Notes: generated by a model not told the origin, from the letters alone. Counted from the stretch's first letter, positions 21,663 to 31,244 are shown. The stretch: 64,000 bases of DNA from Anaerolineales bacterium (GCA_026129255.1 JAHCIJ010000002.1:512234-576233), one strand, 5' to 3'. Made by a program: numbers and translations.

Positions 21663-24458
21663 ATGCCCCAAACGCTCTATCTCATTGATGGCCATGCGTT
21701 GGCCTATCGCACCTATTTCGCGCTCACCAGCGCGGGCACTGGCAGCAGCCGCTGGAGCACCAGCGCGGGTGAGCCAACTGCCGGCGTGTTCGGTTTCACT
21801 TCGGTCTTGTTGCGCATCCTGGAGCAGGAGCGCCCCGAGTACATGGCGGTGGCCTTCGACGTCGGCAAGACCTTCCGGGATAAGCGCTACCCCGAGTACA
21901 AGGCGACGCGCGAGAAAATGCCGGATGATCTGCGCCTGCAGATGGAACGCATCCGTGAGATGGTGGATGCCTTCAACTTTCCGCGTTTGGAGATGGAGGG
22001 TTTTGAGGCAGATGATGTCATCGGTAGTATCGCCAAGAAGGCGGCTGGCGAAGGAGTGGGGGTCAAGATCATTACCGGGGATAAAGACCTGTTGCAGCTG
22101 GTGGACAAGCGCATCATCGTCAGCCTGCCCGGCAAGCAATTGGCCGATAGCAAGGATTACGGCCCGCAAGACGTCTTTGAGTTCCTAGGGGTGATGCCCG
22201 AGCAGGTGGTTGATTTCAAAGCCATGATCGGCGACAAGTCAGACAATATCCCCGGCGTCTCCGGCATCGGCGAGAAGACCGCCGCCGCCCTGCTGGCCGA
22301 GTACAAGACGCTCGACAACATCTATGCCAACCTGGACAAGCTCAAGCCCGCCCAACGCCAGAAATTTGAGGACGGCCGCAGCGATGCGTATCTGAGCCAG
22401 GAGCTGGCAAACATTGTCACTACCATTGACTTCGATTTTCACATCCAGCAAGCGCGCACCGACCGCATCAAGGCCCAGGAGGTGCAGGAGCTGTTTCGCC
22501 AGTTGGAGTTCCGCACGCTGATCAAGCGGTTGACTACCGTGTTGGAGTTGGGCAACATGCCGCAGGATACCAAACTGGGCCAACTGGGCATGTTCCCCGA
22601 AGACAACCCGGCCCCACGCGGCCCGGCGGTGGATATTGACGTTGAGATTGTTGACACACCGCAGAAGCTCACCGCATTGGGCAAAACGCTGGCCAGTGCC
22701 AAGCGCATCGCCTTTGACACCGAGACCAGCAGCACCAACCACATGCAGTGTGACCTGGTAGGTATCTCGCTGGCTATTGAAGAGGGCAAGGGCTACTACA
22801 TCCCCATCGGCCATGAGGCCATGCTGGGCCGCCAGCTGCCCATCGCGGATGTGGTGGCGGCGCTGCATGGCCCGCTGACCGACCCCAAGATCCCCAAGCT
22901 GGGCCACAACCTCAGCTTCGACTATGTGATCCTGGCGCGCCACGGCCTCAAAGTGCATCCGTTGAGCATGGACAGCATGATCGCCGAATGGGTCGCCGAT
23001 AGCGGCTCGCGCAATCTCGGCCTCAAGGGGCTGGTGTGGGTGCGCCTGAACAATGAAATGACCGAGATCCAGGAGCTGCTCGGCAAAGGCCGCAAGCAGA
23101 TCACCATGGCGCAAGTGCCGATCGAGCAGGCCGCCGAGTACGCCGCCGCCGACTCAGAAGTGGTGCTGCGCCTGGAGCCGGTGCTGGCCGAACGCATCCA
23201 GCAGGTCAAAGGTGAGCGCGTTTTCGAGGAGATCGAAATGCCGCTGGTGCGCGTGCTCTCCGATATGGAGATGACCGGCATCATGCTGGATACACATTTT
23301 CTGGCCGAGATGGGCGCCGAGCTGAACAAGGAATTGGAACGCATCGGCACCGAGGTGTACCAGCAGGTGGGCGAGGAGTTCAACCTCAGTTCGCCACAGC
23401 AGTTGGCCCACATGCTGTTCGACCGCCTCAAACTGCCACCGCCAGCTGGCGTGCGCAAGACCGCCAGCGGCGCCTACTCCACCTCGGCGGATATTTTGGA
23501 GGCGATGAGCGAGCAACATCCGATGGTGGACCTCATCCTCAGCCACCGCGAGCTCTCCAAGCTCAAGACCACCTATGTGGACGCGCTGCCGCTGGAAGTC
23601 AACCCGGCTACGCAGCGCGTGCACACCTCGTACAACCAGGCGGGTACGGTCACCGGGCGCATCGCCTCCAGCGAGCCCAATTTGCAAAACATCCCCATCC
23701 GCACCGAGCTCGGCCGCCGAGTACGGCGTGCCTTCATCGCCGCACCGGGTCATAAGCTGTTGGGCGTGGACTACTCGCAGGTGGAGCTGCGCATCGTGGC
23801 GCACATTGCGCAGGATGAAGCCATGCTGAGTGCCTTCCGCAATAACGAAGACATTCACGTCACCACTGCGGCCGCCATTTTGGGTATTTCGCCGGAGCAG
23901 GTCACGCCGGAGCAGCGCCGCAATGCCAAGGCGGTGAATTTTGGTCTGATCTACGGCATGAGCCCGTTTGGTCTGACGCGCAGCACCGACCTCACGCTGG
24001 CCGAGGCCGAGAACTTCGTCAAGGCTTACTTTGAAAAATTCCCCGGCGTGCGCGCCTATATTGACAACACCAAGAAGGCCGCCGCGCAGTTAGGTTACAT
24101 CGAAACATTGTTGGGCCGCCGCCGTCTCTTTCAAGGCCTGAAGGATGGCACCAACTACGTGCTCAAGAGCCGCCTGGAGCGTGAAGCCATCAACAGCCCG
24201 ATCCAGGGCACCGCGGCTGACATTATGAAACTGGCCATGCTGCGCGTGGACGCCGCGCTGGCTGCATCCAAGCTGACCGGTCGCATGCTGCTGCAAGTGC
24301 ATGATGAGCTGGTGCTCGAAGTGCCTGAAGGCGAGCTGGCGCAAACCGCCGCCTTGGTACGTACCGAAATGAGCAACGCCTATTCGCTGAGCGTGCCGCT
24401 GCAGACGGAAGTCAAAGTGGGTAAGAACTGGGGGCAGATGGAGCTGTTGGCCGGCTGA
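21663..24458 (+). CDS. polA: DNA polymerase I
   Basis: 931 residues. N-terminal 5'-nuclease (about 1-300; YLIDGHALAYRTYFAL, DNIPGVSGIGEKTAAALL), a 3'-5' exonuclease that appears intact (FDTETSS, LGHNLSFDYVIL, YAAADSEVVL), and a family A polymerase with motif A DYSQVELRIVAHIAQD, motif B RRNAKAVNFGLIYGMS and motif C LQVHDELVLEVP. It serves in Okazaki fragment processing and repair. TACAAT lies 6 nt before the ATG and no Shine-Dalgarno is present, consistent with a leaderless transcript. Confidence 0.96.
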   Translation: MPQTLYLIDGHALAYRTYFALTSAGTGSSRWSTSAGEPTAGVFGFTSVLLRILEQERPEYMAVAFDVGKTFRDKRYPEYKATREKMPDDLRLQMERIREMVDAFNFPRLEMEGFEADDVIGSIAKKAAGEGVGVKIITGDKDLLQLVDKRIIVSLPGKQLADSKDYGPQDVFEFLGVMPEQVVDFKAMIGDKSDNIPGVSGIGEKTAAALLAEYKTLDNIYANLDKLKPAQRQKFEDGRSDAYLSQELANIVTTIDFDFHIQQARTDRIKAQEVQELFRQLEFRTLIKRLTTVLELGNMPQDTKLGQLGMFPEDNPAPRGPAVDIDVEIVDTPQKLTALGKTLASAKRIAFDTETSSTNHMQCDLVGISLAIEEGKGYYIPIGHEAMLGRQLPIADVVAALHGPLTDPKIPKLGHNLSFDYVILARHGLKVHPLSMDSMIAEWVADSGSRNLGLKGLVWVRLNNEMTEIQELLGKGRKQITMAQVPIEQAAEYAAADSEVVLRLEPVLAERIQQVKGERVFEEIEMPLVRVLSDMEMTGIMLDTHFLAEMGAELNKELERIGTEVYQQVGEEFNLSSPQQLAHMLFDRLKLPPPAGVRKTASGAYSTSADILEAMSEQHPMVDLILSHRELSKLKTTYVDALPLEVNPATQRVHTSYNQAGTVTGRIASSEPNLQNIPIRTELGRRVRRAFIAAPGHKLLGVDYSQVELRIVAHIAQDEAMLSAFRNNEDIHVTTAAAILGISPEQVTPEQRRNAKAVNFGLIYGMSPFGLTRSTDLTLAEAENFVKAYFEKFPGVRAYIDNTKKAAAQLGYIETLLGRRRLFQGLKDGTNYVLKSRLEREAINSPIQGTAADIMKLAMLRVDAALAASKLTGRMLLQVHDELVLEVPEGELAQTAALVRTEMSNAYSLSVPLQTEVKVGKNWGQMELLAG

Positions 24459-24529
24459 TCACTGGCGCAGGAACCAAGCCAAAAACCTATCCCCCGAATT
24501 TTTAGTTGTAACGACAAAAATAGTGGTCT

Positions 24530-25309
24530 TTATTCGTCTGCGCGGTTGTACAGCAGCAACCAGGCGCCCCAGGCCGGGTCCCCGGCCTCAGTGATGCAGG
24601 CAGCCGGTTGCAGGCCGGCCAGCGTCTCCGTGCCAGCGATGGAGAGGATGTAGGTTTCGCCGGGCGTCATCTCAAACTCCGCATAGCCGGGGCCAAACTC
24701 TGGGCGTGCTCCGGTGAAGAACTCGCTGCTGTCCTCGCCGTTGCGCATCGCCAGGCGTACACCCGCCTGCGCCTGGCTGCTTTCATCAAAAATGAACAAC
24801 TTGATCAACGGCGGGTTCTCACTACTTTCGCACAACAGCTCGCGGCTGGTGAGTGTATAGATGCCGCCGTCCTCCTCTGCTGCAAACGGGGTAGGGGCCG
24901 CGTTGGCGTCTTCGGGGTTGGGTGTGTTGACAGCGATCGAGGTAGACAGTGCGCTGGCTTGGAACGTTTCCAGATCCCGCGCCAGGCTGGCCAGGGCACG
25001 CGCCTCGCGCTGCGTGGCGCTGTTGCCCAGCGCCAGCTGCGCCTGGGCGCTGAGGGCACGGGCCGGGTCTGGGTCGCCCAGCTGGGCCAGGCGCGCCTGC
25101 GCCCGGCTGATGTCGCCGCTGGAGGCGTAGGCCAAGGCGATCATCAGGCGATACTGGGCCTGGTGCTCATCCGCTAGGTGGCTGGGGCCAACGCTGCTGA
25201 CTTGCAGCGGGAAGGCTACAAAGGACAGGATGCAGCCAAACAGCAAACCGAGCACCAACCCGGTGAGCAGGTACAGCCGCGGACGCTTGGAGGACTCTTT
25301 GGCCATCAT
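24530..25309 (-). CDS. Membrane-anchored hypothetical protein with TPR-like helices
   Basis: 259 residues. One N-terminal TM helix (about 12-34), then helical repeats (YRLMIALAYASSGDISRAQARLAQL) like a single TPR, a Pro/Asn-rich linker and a beta-rich C-terminal domain with two Cys. The upstream neighbour shares the TM plus 'Y.LM.A.AYA..G....A...L' unit, so the two are probably paralogous parts of one operon. The start ATG overlaps the neighbour's TGA. No function can be assigned. Confidence 0.65.
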   Translation of the reverse strand: MMAKESSKRPRLYLLTGLVLGLLFGCILSFVAFPLQVSSVGPSHLADEHQAQYRLMIALAYASSGDISRAQARLAQLGDPDPARALSAQAQLALGNSATQREARALASLARDLETFQASALSTSIAVNTPNPEDANAAPTPFAAEEDGGIYTLTSRELLCESSENPPLIKLFIFDESSQAQAGVRLAMRNGEDSSEFFTGARPEFGPGYAEFEMTPGETYILSIAGTETLAGLQPAACITEAGDPAWGAWLLLYNRADE

Positions 25310-25686
25310 GGCGTGGGGGTGTGCAGCAGGCTGGGTACCTGGCTGCGCAGCTCGCTGCCCAGGGCGGCCAACAGGTTGAGATCGGCTTGGGAGTAATTGT
25401 GCTCCTGGCCAAACTCTATGGCGGCCACCAGCGGCAGCAGCACATTGTCAGCATTCAGGAACTCGAGATGCTCGATGGCACGGTCCAGGTTGCCATCCGC
25501 GGCGTAGGCCTCGGCGGCCATCAGCGCATAGTCAGCCGCGTAGTCCTCGCGCAGCAGGGCCGGCGCGGCGTCAGCGGCCGAAAGCGGGCGCAGCTCCCAG
25601 CCCAAGTACAGGCTGGCTAGCAGGCCGAGCAGGATGGTGAAGCCAAAGATGGCGTAGCGCGTAACCATATGTAGACGTGAGTGCAA
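25306..25686 (-). CDS. Short membrane-anchored TPR-like hypothetical protein
   Basis: 126 residues: one TM helix (about 11-30) followed by DYALMAAEAYAADGNLDRAIEHLEFL, a TPR-like helix pair also present in the downstream gene. The first ATG (25686) or the one at residue 7 may be the start. Its stop overlaps the start of the next gene (ATGA), implying translational coupling. Confidence 0.65.
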   Translation of the reverse strand: MHSRLHMVTRYAIFGFTILLGLLASLYLGWELRPLSAADAAPALLREDYAADYALMAAEAYAADGNLDRAIEHLEFLNADNVLLPLVAAIEFGQEHNYSQADLNLLAALGSELRSQVPSLLHTPTP

Positions 25687-25763
25687 GAAAGCGGCCAGCT
25701 TGCCCAGCCACCTGCAAGTGTAGCCATTTTTACAGCACGGGCTGCGGTAAAGAGCGCCTGATT

Positions 25764-26180
25764 CTAGAACAGCCCGGTGATGAAATCACCCAGAATAAAT
25801 AGCAGCGTGCCTGATAGCAGCCACAGCGCACCTGGCTTCCAGGCGGCCAGCATCATGCGCAGAATTGTGCCCTGCAAGGCGCGGCGCTCTGTGCTGATCG
25901 AGTGGGCCTGGCGCAGCTGCTGCATGCGCAGCCACTCCGGCTTGGTCTGCAGGCGGGCCGTTTCCTGCAGAAAGCGCCAGCCACCCCAGAACAGCACGCC
26001 TGTGGCGCACAGAATGATTGGGATGCCGATCAGGTTGCTGACCAAGGCGGCCCATTGCTCGGCGCGCAGCAAAGGCAGCAGCGTTTCGTAAAAGATGGAG
26101 AGGATGATACCGCCCACAAACACGAAGGCGGCAAGCAGGAGTAAGTTGCGCAGCGTAAGGATGCGTTGGAGGAACTGCAT
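25764..26180 (-). CDS. Small membrane protein, paralogue of the gene upstream
   Basis: 138 residues from ATG 26180; the longer upstream frame is a read-through of the neighbour's region. Three hydrophobic segments. It shares FxETLLPLLRxEQW-x-ALxxNLxGxPxIL and the overall layout with the next gene on the same strand, so the pair is a tandem duplication. Not recognised. It lies 11 nt after its paralogue, downstream of alaS. Confidence 0.65.
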   Translation of the reverse strand: MQFLQRILTLRNLLLLAAFVFVGGIILSIFYETLLPLLRAEQWAALVSNLIGIPIILCATGVLFWGGWRFLQETARLQTKPEWLRMQQLRQAHSISTERRALQGTILRMMLAAWKPGALWLLSGTLLFILGDFITGLF

Positions 26181-26191
26181 GATGGGCTGAG

Positions 26192-26605
26192 CTAGGGCAG
26201 GTTGGTGATGATGCCGCCAACGATGATGAGCACGATGCCACCCACAAGCCAGATAACACTCCACTTCCAGCCAGCCCAGGCCAACCCCAGCATTTTGCGC
26301 TGGGCGGCCTTGCGCTCCTGGCCCTGTACTTTGACTTGGCGAAGCTGCGCCTGGGTGCTGCGCCACTCAGGCGCGCTGGTGAAGGTGGCCGTGTCGCGCA
26401 GAAAGACCCACAAGCCCCAGCACATGCCCGCTGTGCCAATCAGGATCAGCGGCAGACCCAGCAGGTTGGCAAGCAAGGCCAGCCATTGCTCATCACGCAG
26501 CAAAGGCAGCAGCGTTTCAAAGCCCATAGACCAGATAATGCTGCCGAAGAAGACAAGTGCCACCAGGATCAGTAGATAGCGGGTGGAGAAGATCCTGCTC
26601 CTCAA
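26192..26605 (-). CDS. Small membrane protein, paralogue of the gene downstream
   Basis: 137 residues if translation starts at TTG 26605, which overlaps the alaS stop codon (TTGA); no ATG is available before the first TM helix. Three hydrophobic segments, with a basic loop after the second (QVKVQGQERKAAQRKM). Motif FETLLPLLRDEQW is shared with its tandem paralogue. Probably co-transcribed with alaS; function unknown. Confidence 0.6.
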   Translation of the reverse strand: MRSRIFSTRYLLILVALVFFGSIIWSMGFETLLPLLRDEQWLALLANLLGLPLILIGTAGMCWGLWVFLRDTATFTSAPEWRSTQAQLRQVKVQGQERKAAQRKMLGLAWAGWKWSVIWLVGGIVLIIVGGIITNLP

Positions 26606-29328
26606 GCCAGCGTCTCCGCCACCCAGGCGGCGGCCACCGCCAGCGCTTCGTCCAGCTTGCCATTGTCTGTGCCGCCGCCTTGGGCCAGCTCAGGCTTGCC
26701 GCCGCCACGGCCGTCGAGGACGGCGGCGGCTTGCTTGGCAAGCTCGCCGGCGTGCAGGCCGCGGGCCACCAGATCCTTGGTGACGGCGGCGATGAGCGTG
26801 ACGCTGCCATCGGCCACCGCAGCCAGCAGTACCACACCGCTGGCGTGCTGCTGGCGGAACTTGTCGGCCAGGGCGCGCAGCGCGTCGGCATCGGCGCCGG
26901 GGACGGCGGCGGCCAGCACGGGCACGCCGGACACCTGTGGCACGTTGGCGAGCAGGTCGCCCAGGCTCTCTTGTGCCTGGGCGCGGCGGGCGGCAGCCAG
27001 CTCCTTGGTGAGCTGGCTGAGCTCGCTCTGCAGGGCGGCGGTCTTGGCCGGCACTTCGTCTGGCGTGGTCTTGAGGGCGCGCGCCGCCTCTTGCAAGGCG
27101 GCGTTGCGCGCCTTGGCCAAGGCGTAGGCCTCGCGGCCGGTCACCGCCTCGATGCGGCGGATGCCGGCGGCGGCGCTGCCTTCGCTGACGATGAGAAACA
27201 GGCCGATGTCGCCAGTATGCTCAACGTGCGTGCCACCGCACAGCTCATACGAAAATGGCGCGTCTTCATTGCCGATGGCAATCGTGCGCACTTTCTCGCC
27301 GTACTTCTCACCGAAGAGAGCGGTTGCGCCTTCCTGCTTGGCTTGCTCCAGCGATTTGGTTTCTTTGTCCAGTTCGTAGTTGTCCAGCACCCAGGCGTTC
27401 ACCTGGTCTTCGATTTGGGCTAGCGCGTCCTTGCTGACCGCTTCGGGATTGTTGAAGTCGAAACGCAGACGGTCGGGCGCCACAAGCGAACCCGCCTGGC
27501 GGGCGTGCTCGCCAACAACTTGATGCAGCGCAGCGTGTAGTAAATGCGTGGCGGTGTGGTTTCGCATGATGTCCTGGCGGCGGCGGGCATCCACGCGGGC
27601 GATGACTTTGTCGCCAACTTTGGGCGTGCCGCTGACCACTTCGCCAATGTGCACGATGGCGCCAGCGGCCGGCTGCTGCATATCTGTGATGCGAATGCCC
27701 CAACTGCCGTCGGCGGCCTGGATGACGCCGGTGTCGCTCACCTGGCCACCCGCTGCAATGTAGAAGGGCGTCTCCGGCAAGATGACGGCCACGGTGTCAC
27801 CTTCGGCGGCCTGCTGCAACGGCAGGCCGTCTTTCACCAGGGCCAGCACTTCTTCCTTGGCTTCGAGTTCATCTAAATCTTCGTAGGGGTCGTACTTCAC
27901 ACCCTTGTCGCTCAGCTTCTTCTCGGCTTGTAACTGTTGCACGACGGCGGCAAAGGCTTCGGCCTGCTCGCCGCCCAGCGCGCCCATGGCCTGGCCCGCA
28001 CCGGAGGCAGTGCGGTGCTGCTCCATAGCGGCATGGAAGCCGGCCTCGTCTACGGCGAAGTTGCGCTCACGCGCCACATCACGGGTGAGCTCCAGCGGCA
28101 GGCCGTAGGTGGCGTAGAGGTCGAAGGCCTGGGCGCCGTCCAGCGTGCCGCCGTTGGGCAGGCCGGCGAACAGCGCGTCCAATTTGGCCATGCCGCTTTC
28201 GACGGTGCGCTGGAACTGCTCTTCCTCACGCGTCAAGCCATCCAGGATGGCTTTGCGGTTCTTGACCAGCTCGGGGTAGGCCTCGCCATAGTGCTCGATG
28301 ATGGCTTCGGCCACCTGGGCCATGAACGGCTCCGTCAGGCCGAGCTTGGTGCCGAAGCGGGCAGCGCGGCGAATGATCATGCGTGCTACATAGTTGCGCC
28401 CGATGTTACCCGGCACGACGCCCTCGGCAATCAGGAAGGTGGCGGCGCGAGCATGGTCGGCAATCACGCGGTAGGGCGTGAAGTGGGCATCGCGCTCGGC
28501 GTCGGTCTGCCCGGCCAGCTGCTGCACTTTGGCAATGAGCGGCGTGAACAGGTCGGTGCGGTAGTTGCCGTCTACATGTTGCAGCACGGAGACGATGCGC
28601 TCCAGACCCATGCCGGTGTCGACATGTTTGGCAGGCAGCGGTTTGAGTTCTTTGGGGCCGGTGCGGTTGTACTGGATAAAAACTAAATTCCAGATTTCGA
28701 CAAAGCGCGGGCCGTCGAGCGCTAGCTCGCCATCGGCGTTCTTTTGTATCTCGCCGTACTCCGGCCCAAAGTCGTAATAGATCTCACTGTTAGGGCCGCA
28801 AGGGCCAGTGTCGGCCATCTCCCAGAAGTTGTCCTTGCGCCCGTAGTACACCAGGTGCTCGGGCACAAAACCGGGCTGCGCCAGCCAGTTGTCGGCGGCT
28901 TCTTTGTCGGTTTCGATCTCGCCCTGGTCATCTTTGAACACCGAGGCGTACAGACGGTCGGCCGGTAGGCCCCACGTCTGGGTCAGCAGTTCCCAGGCCC
29001 AGGCGATGGCCTCTTTTTTGTAATAGTCGCCAAAGGACCAGTTGCCCAGCATTTCAAAGAAGGTGTGGTGCGTGTCGTCCGTGCCTACATCTTCAAGATC
29101 GTTGTGCTTGCCCGCCACGCGCAGACACTTTTGCGAGTCCACGGCGCGGGAGTAGTCACGCTTGTCTGTGCCGAGGAAGACGTCTTTGAATTGCACCATG
29201 CCGGAGTTGGTGAACAGCAGGGTGGCGTCGCCGCCGGGCACTAGCGAAGAAGAAGGCACCTCGGTGTGGCCGCGGTTAACGAAGAAGTCCAGGTAATCCT
29301 GGCGGATTTGGTTGGCAGTTTTTGGCAT
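26602..29328 (-). CDS. alaS: Alanyl-tRNA synthetase
   Basis: 908 residues from ATG 29328. Class II catalytic core (FTNSGMVQFKDVFLG, HHTFFEMLGNWSFGDYY, GMGLERI), the editing domain zinc site (HTATHLLHAAL and CGGTHVEHTGDIG) and a C-terminal DHHA1/C-Ala region ending in a Gly/Gly-Lys nucleic-acid-binding loop (DGRGGGKPELAQGG). All expected motifs are intact. Upstream lies TATAAT plus a small hairpin like that of ccmE. The stop overlaps the TTG start of the next gene. Confidence 0.97.
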   Translation of the reverse strand: MPKTANQIRQDYLDFFVNRGHTEVPSSSLVPGGDATLLFTNSGMVQFKDVFLGTDKRDYSRAVDSQKCLRVAGKHNDLEDVGTDDTHHTFFEMLGNWSFGDYYKKEAIAWAWELLTQTWGLPADRLYASVFKDDQGEIETDKEAADNWLAQPGFVPEHLVYYGRKDNFWEMADTGPCGPNSEIYYDFGPEYGEIQKNADGELALDGPRFVEIWNLVFIQYNRTGPKELKPLPAKHVDTGMGLERIVSVLQHVDGNYRTDLFTPLIAKVQQLAGQTDAERDAHFTPYRVIADHARAATFLIAEGVVPGNIGRNYVARMIIRRAARFGTKLGLTEPFMAQVAEAIIEHYGEAYPELVKNRKAILDGLTREEEQFQRTVESGMAKLDALFAGLPNGGTLDGAQAFDLYATYGLPLELTRDVARERNFAVDEAGFHAAMEQHRTASGAGQAMGALGGEQAEAFAAVVQQLQAEKKLSDKGVKYDPYEDLDELEAKEEVLALVKDGLPLQQAAEGDTVAVILPETPFYIAAGGQVSDTGVIQAADGSWGIRITDMQQPAAGAIVHIGEVVSGTPKVGDKVIARVDARRRQDIMRNHTATHLLHAALHQVVGEHARQAGSLVAPDRLRFDFNNPEAVSKDALAQIEDQVNAWVLDNYELDKETKSLEQAKQEGATALFGEKYGEKVRTIAIGNEDAPFSYELCGGTHVEHTGDIGLFLIVSEGSAAAGIRRIEAVTGREAYALAKARNAALQEAARALKTTPDEVPAKTAALQSELSQLTKELAAARRAQAQESLGDLLANVPQVSGVPVLAAAVPGADADALRALADKFRQQHASGVVLLAAVADGSVTLIAAVTKDLVARGLHAGELAKQAAAVLDGRGGGKPELAQGGGTDNGKLDEALAVAAAWVAETLA

Positions 29329-29356
29329 GATGCTCTCTTTCAGAGAGGGAATTATA
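29329..29356 (-). promoter_or_regulatory. alaS promoter -10 and 5'UTR hairpin
   Basis: Minus strand TATAAT (29356-29351) followed by CCTCTCTGAAAGAGAG, a tight hairpin, then CATC and the ATG. The combination is nearly the same as before ccmE (10409-10438). The GAGAG arm is the only candidate ribosome-binding sequence. Confidence 0.5.
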
Positions 29357-29463
29357 CGCAATGCCGACGGGGAAGGGCTTGACCACAAAGACACAAAGAG
29401 CACGAAGAGACTATTGTCTGTTGGTCATATGGTTATATGGTCGGTTGGTCGATATGCCTACCC

Positions 29464-29580
29464 GTCATTCCGAACGAGGGCGATTAGCACTGCGTAGCAG
29501 TGCTGACCGAGGAGGAATCCTTTAGGGCATTCCAAACACCAGCTTGACTCTGAATGACCTAAAGGATTCCTCACAATGAC
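29464..29580. repeat. Family A palindromic repeat (complete copy)
   Basis: Ends GTCATTCCGAACGAGG and CACAATGAC; inner arms GAGGAATCCTTTAGG and CCTAAAGGATTCCTC. The internal GCACTGCGTAGCAGTGC is another hairpin. It fills most of the 357-nt gap between alaS and the MhqD-like gene. The rest holds a CACAAAGACACAAAGAGC motif (also at 35440) and a short CCCTCTCC/GGGGAGAGGG inverted repeat near 29660-29680. No gene is seen. Confidence 0.85.
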
Positions 29581-29685
29581 AAAGGACTTAGAAATTGGGT
29601 GGCGTTGCATTCGGCCCTCACCCCGTTGATCTATATCAGGACTGGTTGCGGCCTCCCCTCTCCCTAAAGGAAGAGGGGAGAGGGT

Positions 29686-30282
29686 TTAGCTCAAAAACTC
29701 CAGCAGGGCGGCCTGCTCGGTATGCGTGAGTTCGTGGCCGCCAGGGTGGGCGAAGGTGTCCACATCGGCGCCGCCAGCGCGCAGCACCGCGGCTACGCTG
29801 AGTGCCTCGGCGGCGGGGATGAGCGGGTCGCGCTCGCCGTAGGTCACCAGGAAGCGCTTGCTCATCAGATTGAGCTGCGGCGGGTCGAAAGGCAGCATGC
29901 TGTGCAGCAGGGCCGCGTTGGCGATGACGGTTGGGTGGCGGAAGAGGGTGGCCAAAATCATGTTGGCGCCGTTGGAATAGCCCACGAAGGTGGCCGATTT
30001 GGCGTCCGTGTTGTGTTCGGCGTACCAGCGGGCGAGGAAGGCGGCCAGCTTGTCCGTCTCGGCCTCAATACTGGCTTGGTCGAACACGCCCATGGCCAGG
30101 CGGGCGAAGAAGCGCGGCATGCCGCCTTCGGATACGTTGCCGCGCAGGCCGACGATGTTGTAGCCCTCGCTGGCTGGCTCGACCAGCGGGATGAGGTCGT
30201 GCTCGTTGCCGCCGGTGCCGTGCAGCAGGAATAGCGTGCGTGCGGCGTTACGGTCTTGGAAGGTGTGAACGAATTCGCTCAT
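29686..30282 (-). CDS. Carboxylesterase/phospholipase-type alpha/beta hydrolase, MhqD-like
   Basis: 198 residues from ATG 30282. Compact alpha/beta hydrolase: LFLLHGTGGNEHDLIPL (oxyanion loop), nucleophile elbow GYSNGA, acid in GERDPLIP and catalytic His in PGGHELT. The family includes MhqD/YodD and YpfH esterases. Directly upstream on the same strand is an MhqO-like ring-cleaving dioxygenase, the same pairing used in Bacillus for catechol/quinone stress. The real substrate is unknown. Confidence 0.82.
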   Translation of the reverse strand: MSEFVHTFQDRNAARTLFLLHGTGGNEHDLIPLVEPASEGYNIVGLRGNVSEGGMPRFFARLAMGVFDQASIEAETDKLAAFLARWYAEHNTDAKSATFVGYSNGANMILATLFRHPTVIANAALLHSMLPFDPPQLNLMSKRFLVTYGERDPLIPAAEALSVAAVLRAGGADVDTFAHPGGHELTHTEQAALLEFLS

Positions 30283-30293
30283 CAGCAATTCGC

Positions 30294-31244
30294 CTACGGC
30301 AGCGGGCGCACGGTGACCGGCGGCAGCCCGGCTTCGATGGCGGGGCGCTGGTGCTCGAGGAAGGGTGGCAACGAGAGCGCCTCGCCCAGCGTTTCCAATT
30401 CTTCGTCGGCGGTGAAGCCCGGCCCCATGGTGGCCAGCTCGAACAGGATGCCGGCCGGCGTGCGGAAGTAGATCGACTTGAAATAAAAGCGATCGATCGT
30501 CGTGGTGGGATACAGCCCCATACCGGCGATGCTCTGGCGCACGGCTTGCTGGGCGGCCTCGTCGGCCACCGAGAAGGCGATGTGGTGCACGGTGCCCGAG
30601 GCGTTGAAGCCGGGCGCCTTGCCGGGGTCTTCCTCCAACTCGAGGAATTCGGCGCGTTGCAAGCCAGGCAAGTGATAGCGGGTCAGGTTGCCTTCGCGGC
30701 TTTCAACCGCGTAGCCGAAAGCGAGCAGGATCGGCTCGACCAGGGCTTTGTCGTGCACGCTCAGCAGGGCGGAGTGGAATTGGCGGATGGCGTGCTGGGC
30801 GCTGACCTCGGGCGTGGTCCACAAGTCCTTGTCGTCAAAATTGGCTGGGTCGACCTCCACCAGCTCGAGGCGCTGGTCGTCGTAGTCATAGAAGACCAGG
30901 CGCTGCCAGCCGAGTTGCGTAATGATGCCTTCATGCTTGACACCTAGCGTGTCGAAGCGCTCTTTCCAGAATGGCAGCGCGCCGGTTGGTACGGCCAGGC
31001 TGATGTTGGTGACCAGCCCGTTGCCGCGGCTGCCGGGGGTCGGTGGCAGGAAGGTGAAGAAGGTGAGGTCCATGCCAGGGCCGCCCTCGCGATCACCAAA
31101 GAAGAGGTGATAGGCGCTGACATCGTCTTGATTGACGGTCTTCTTGACCAGACGCAGGCCGAGAATTTGAGTGTAGAAATCGACCAGGCGTTGCGGATCC
31201 GAGCCGATGGCGGTGATGTGGTGGATGCCGAGGGTAGGGGTCAT
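30294..31244 (-). CDS. Ring-cleaving dioxygenase, MhqO-like (glyoxalase superfamily)
   Basis: 316 residues with two vicinal-oxygen-chelate domains. The metal ligands are expected from GIHHITAIGSDPQRLVDFY (His), GTVHHIAFSVADE (His) and FRTPAGILFELAT (Glu). Length and pattern fit hydroquinone/catechol dioxygenases of the MhqO/MhqE/LinE type. It ends 11 nt before the MhqD-like gene, so the two probably form an operon against quinone or aromatic electrophile stress. Confidence 0.85.
   Translation of the reverse strand: MTPTLGIHHITAIGSDPQRLVDFYTQILGLRLVKKTVNQDDVSAYHLFFGDREGGPGMDLTFFTFLPPTPGSRGNGLVTNISLAVPTGALPFWKERFDTLGVKHEGIITQLGWQRLVFYDYDDQRLELVEVDPANFDDKDLWTTPEVSAQHAIRQFHSALLSVHDKALVEPILLAFGYAVESREGNLTRYHLPGLQRAEFLELEEDPGKAPGFNASGTVHHIAFSVADEAAQQAVRQSIAGMGLYPTTTIDRFYFKSIYFRTPAGILFELATMGPGFTADEELETLGEALSLPPFLEHQRPAIEAGLPPVTVRPLP

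Noticed and set aside
26181..26366. Longer N-terminus for the membrane protein ending at 25764
   Set aside because: This would overlap the coding region of its tandem paralogue in another frame; ATG 26180 starts just before the first TM helix, as in the paralogue.
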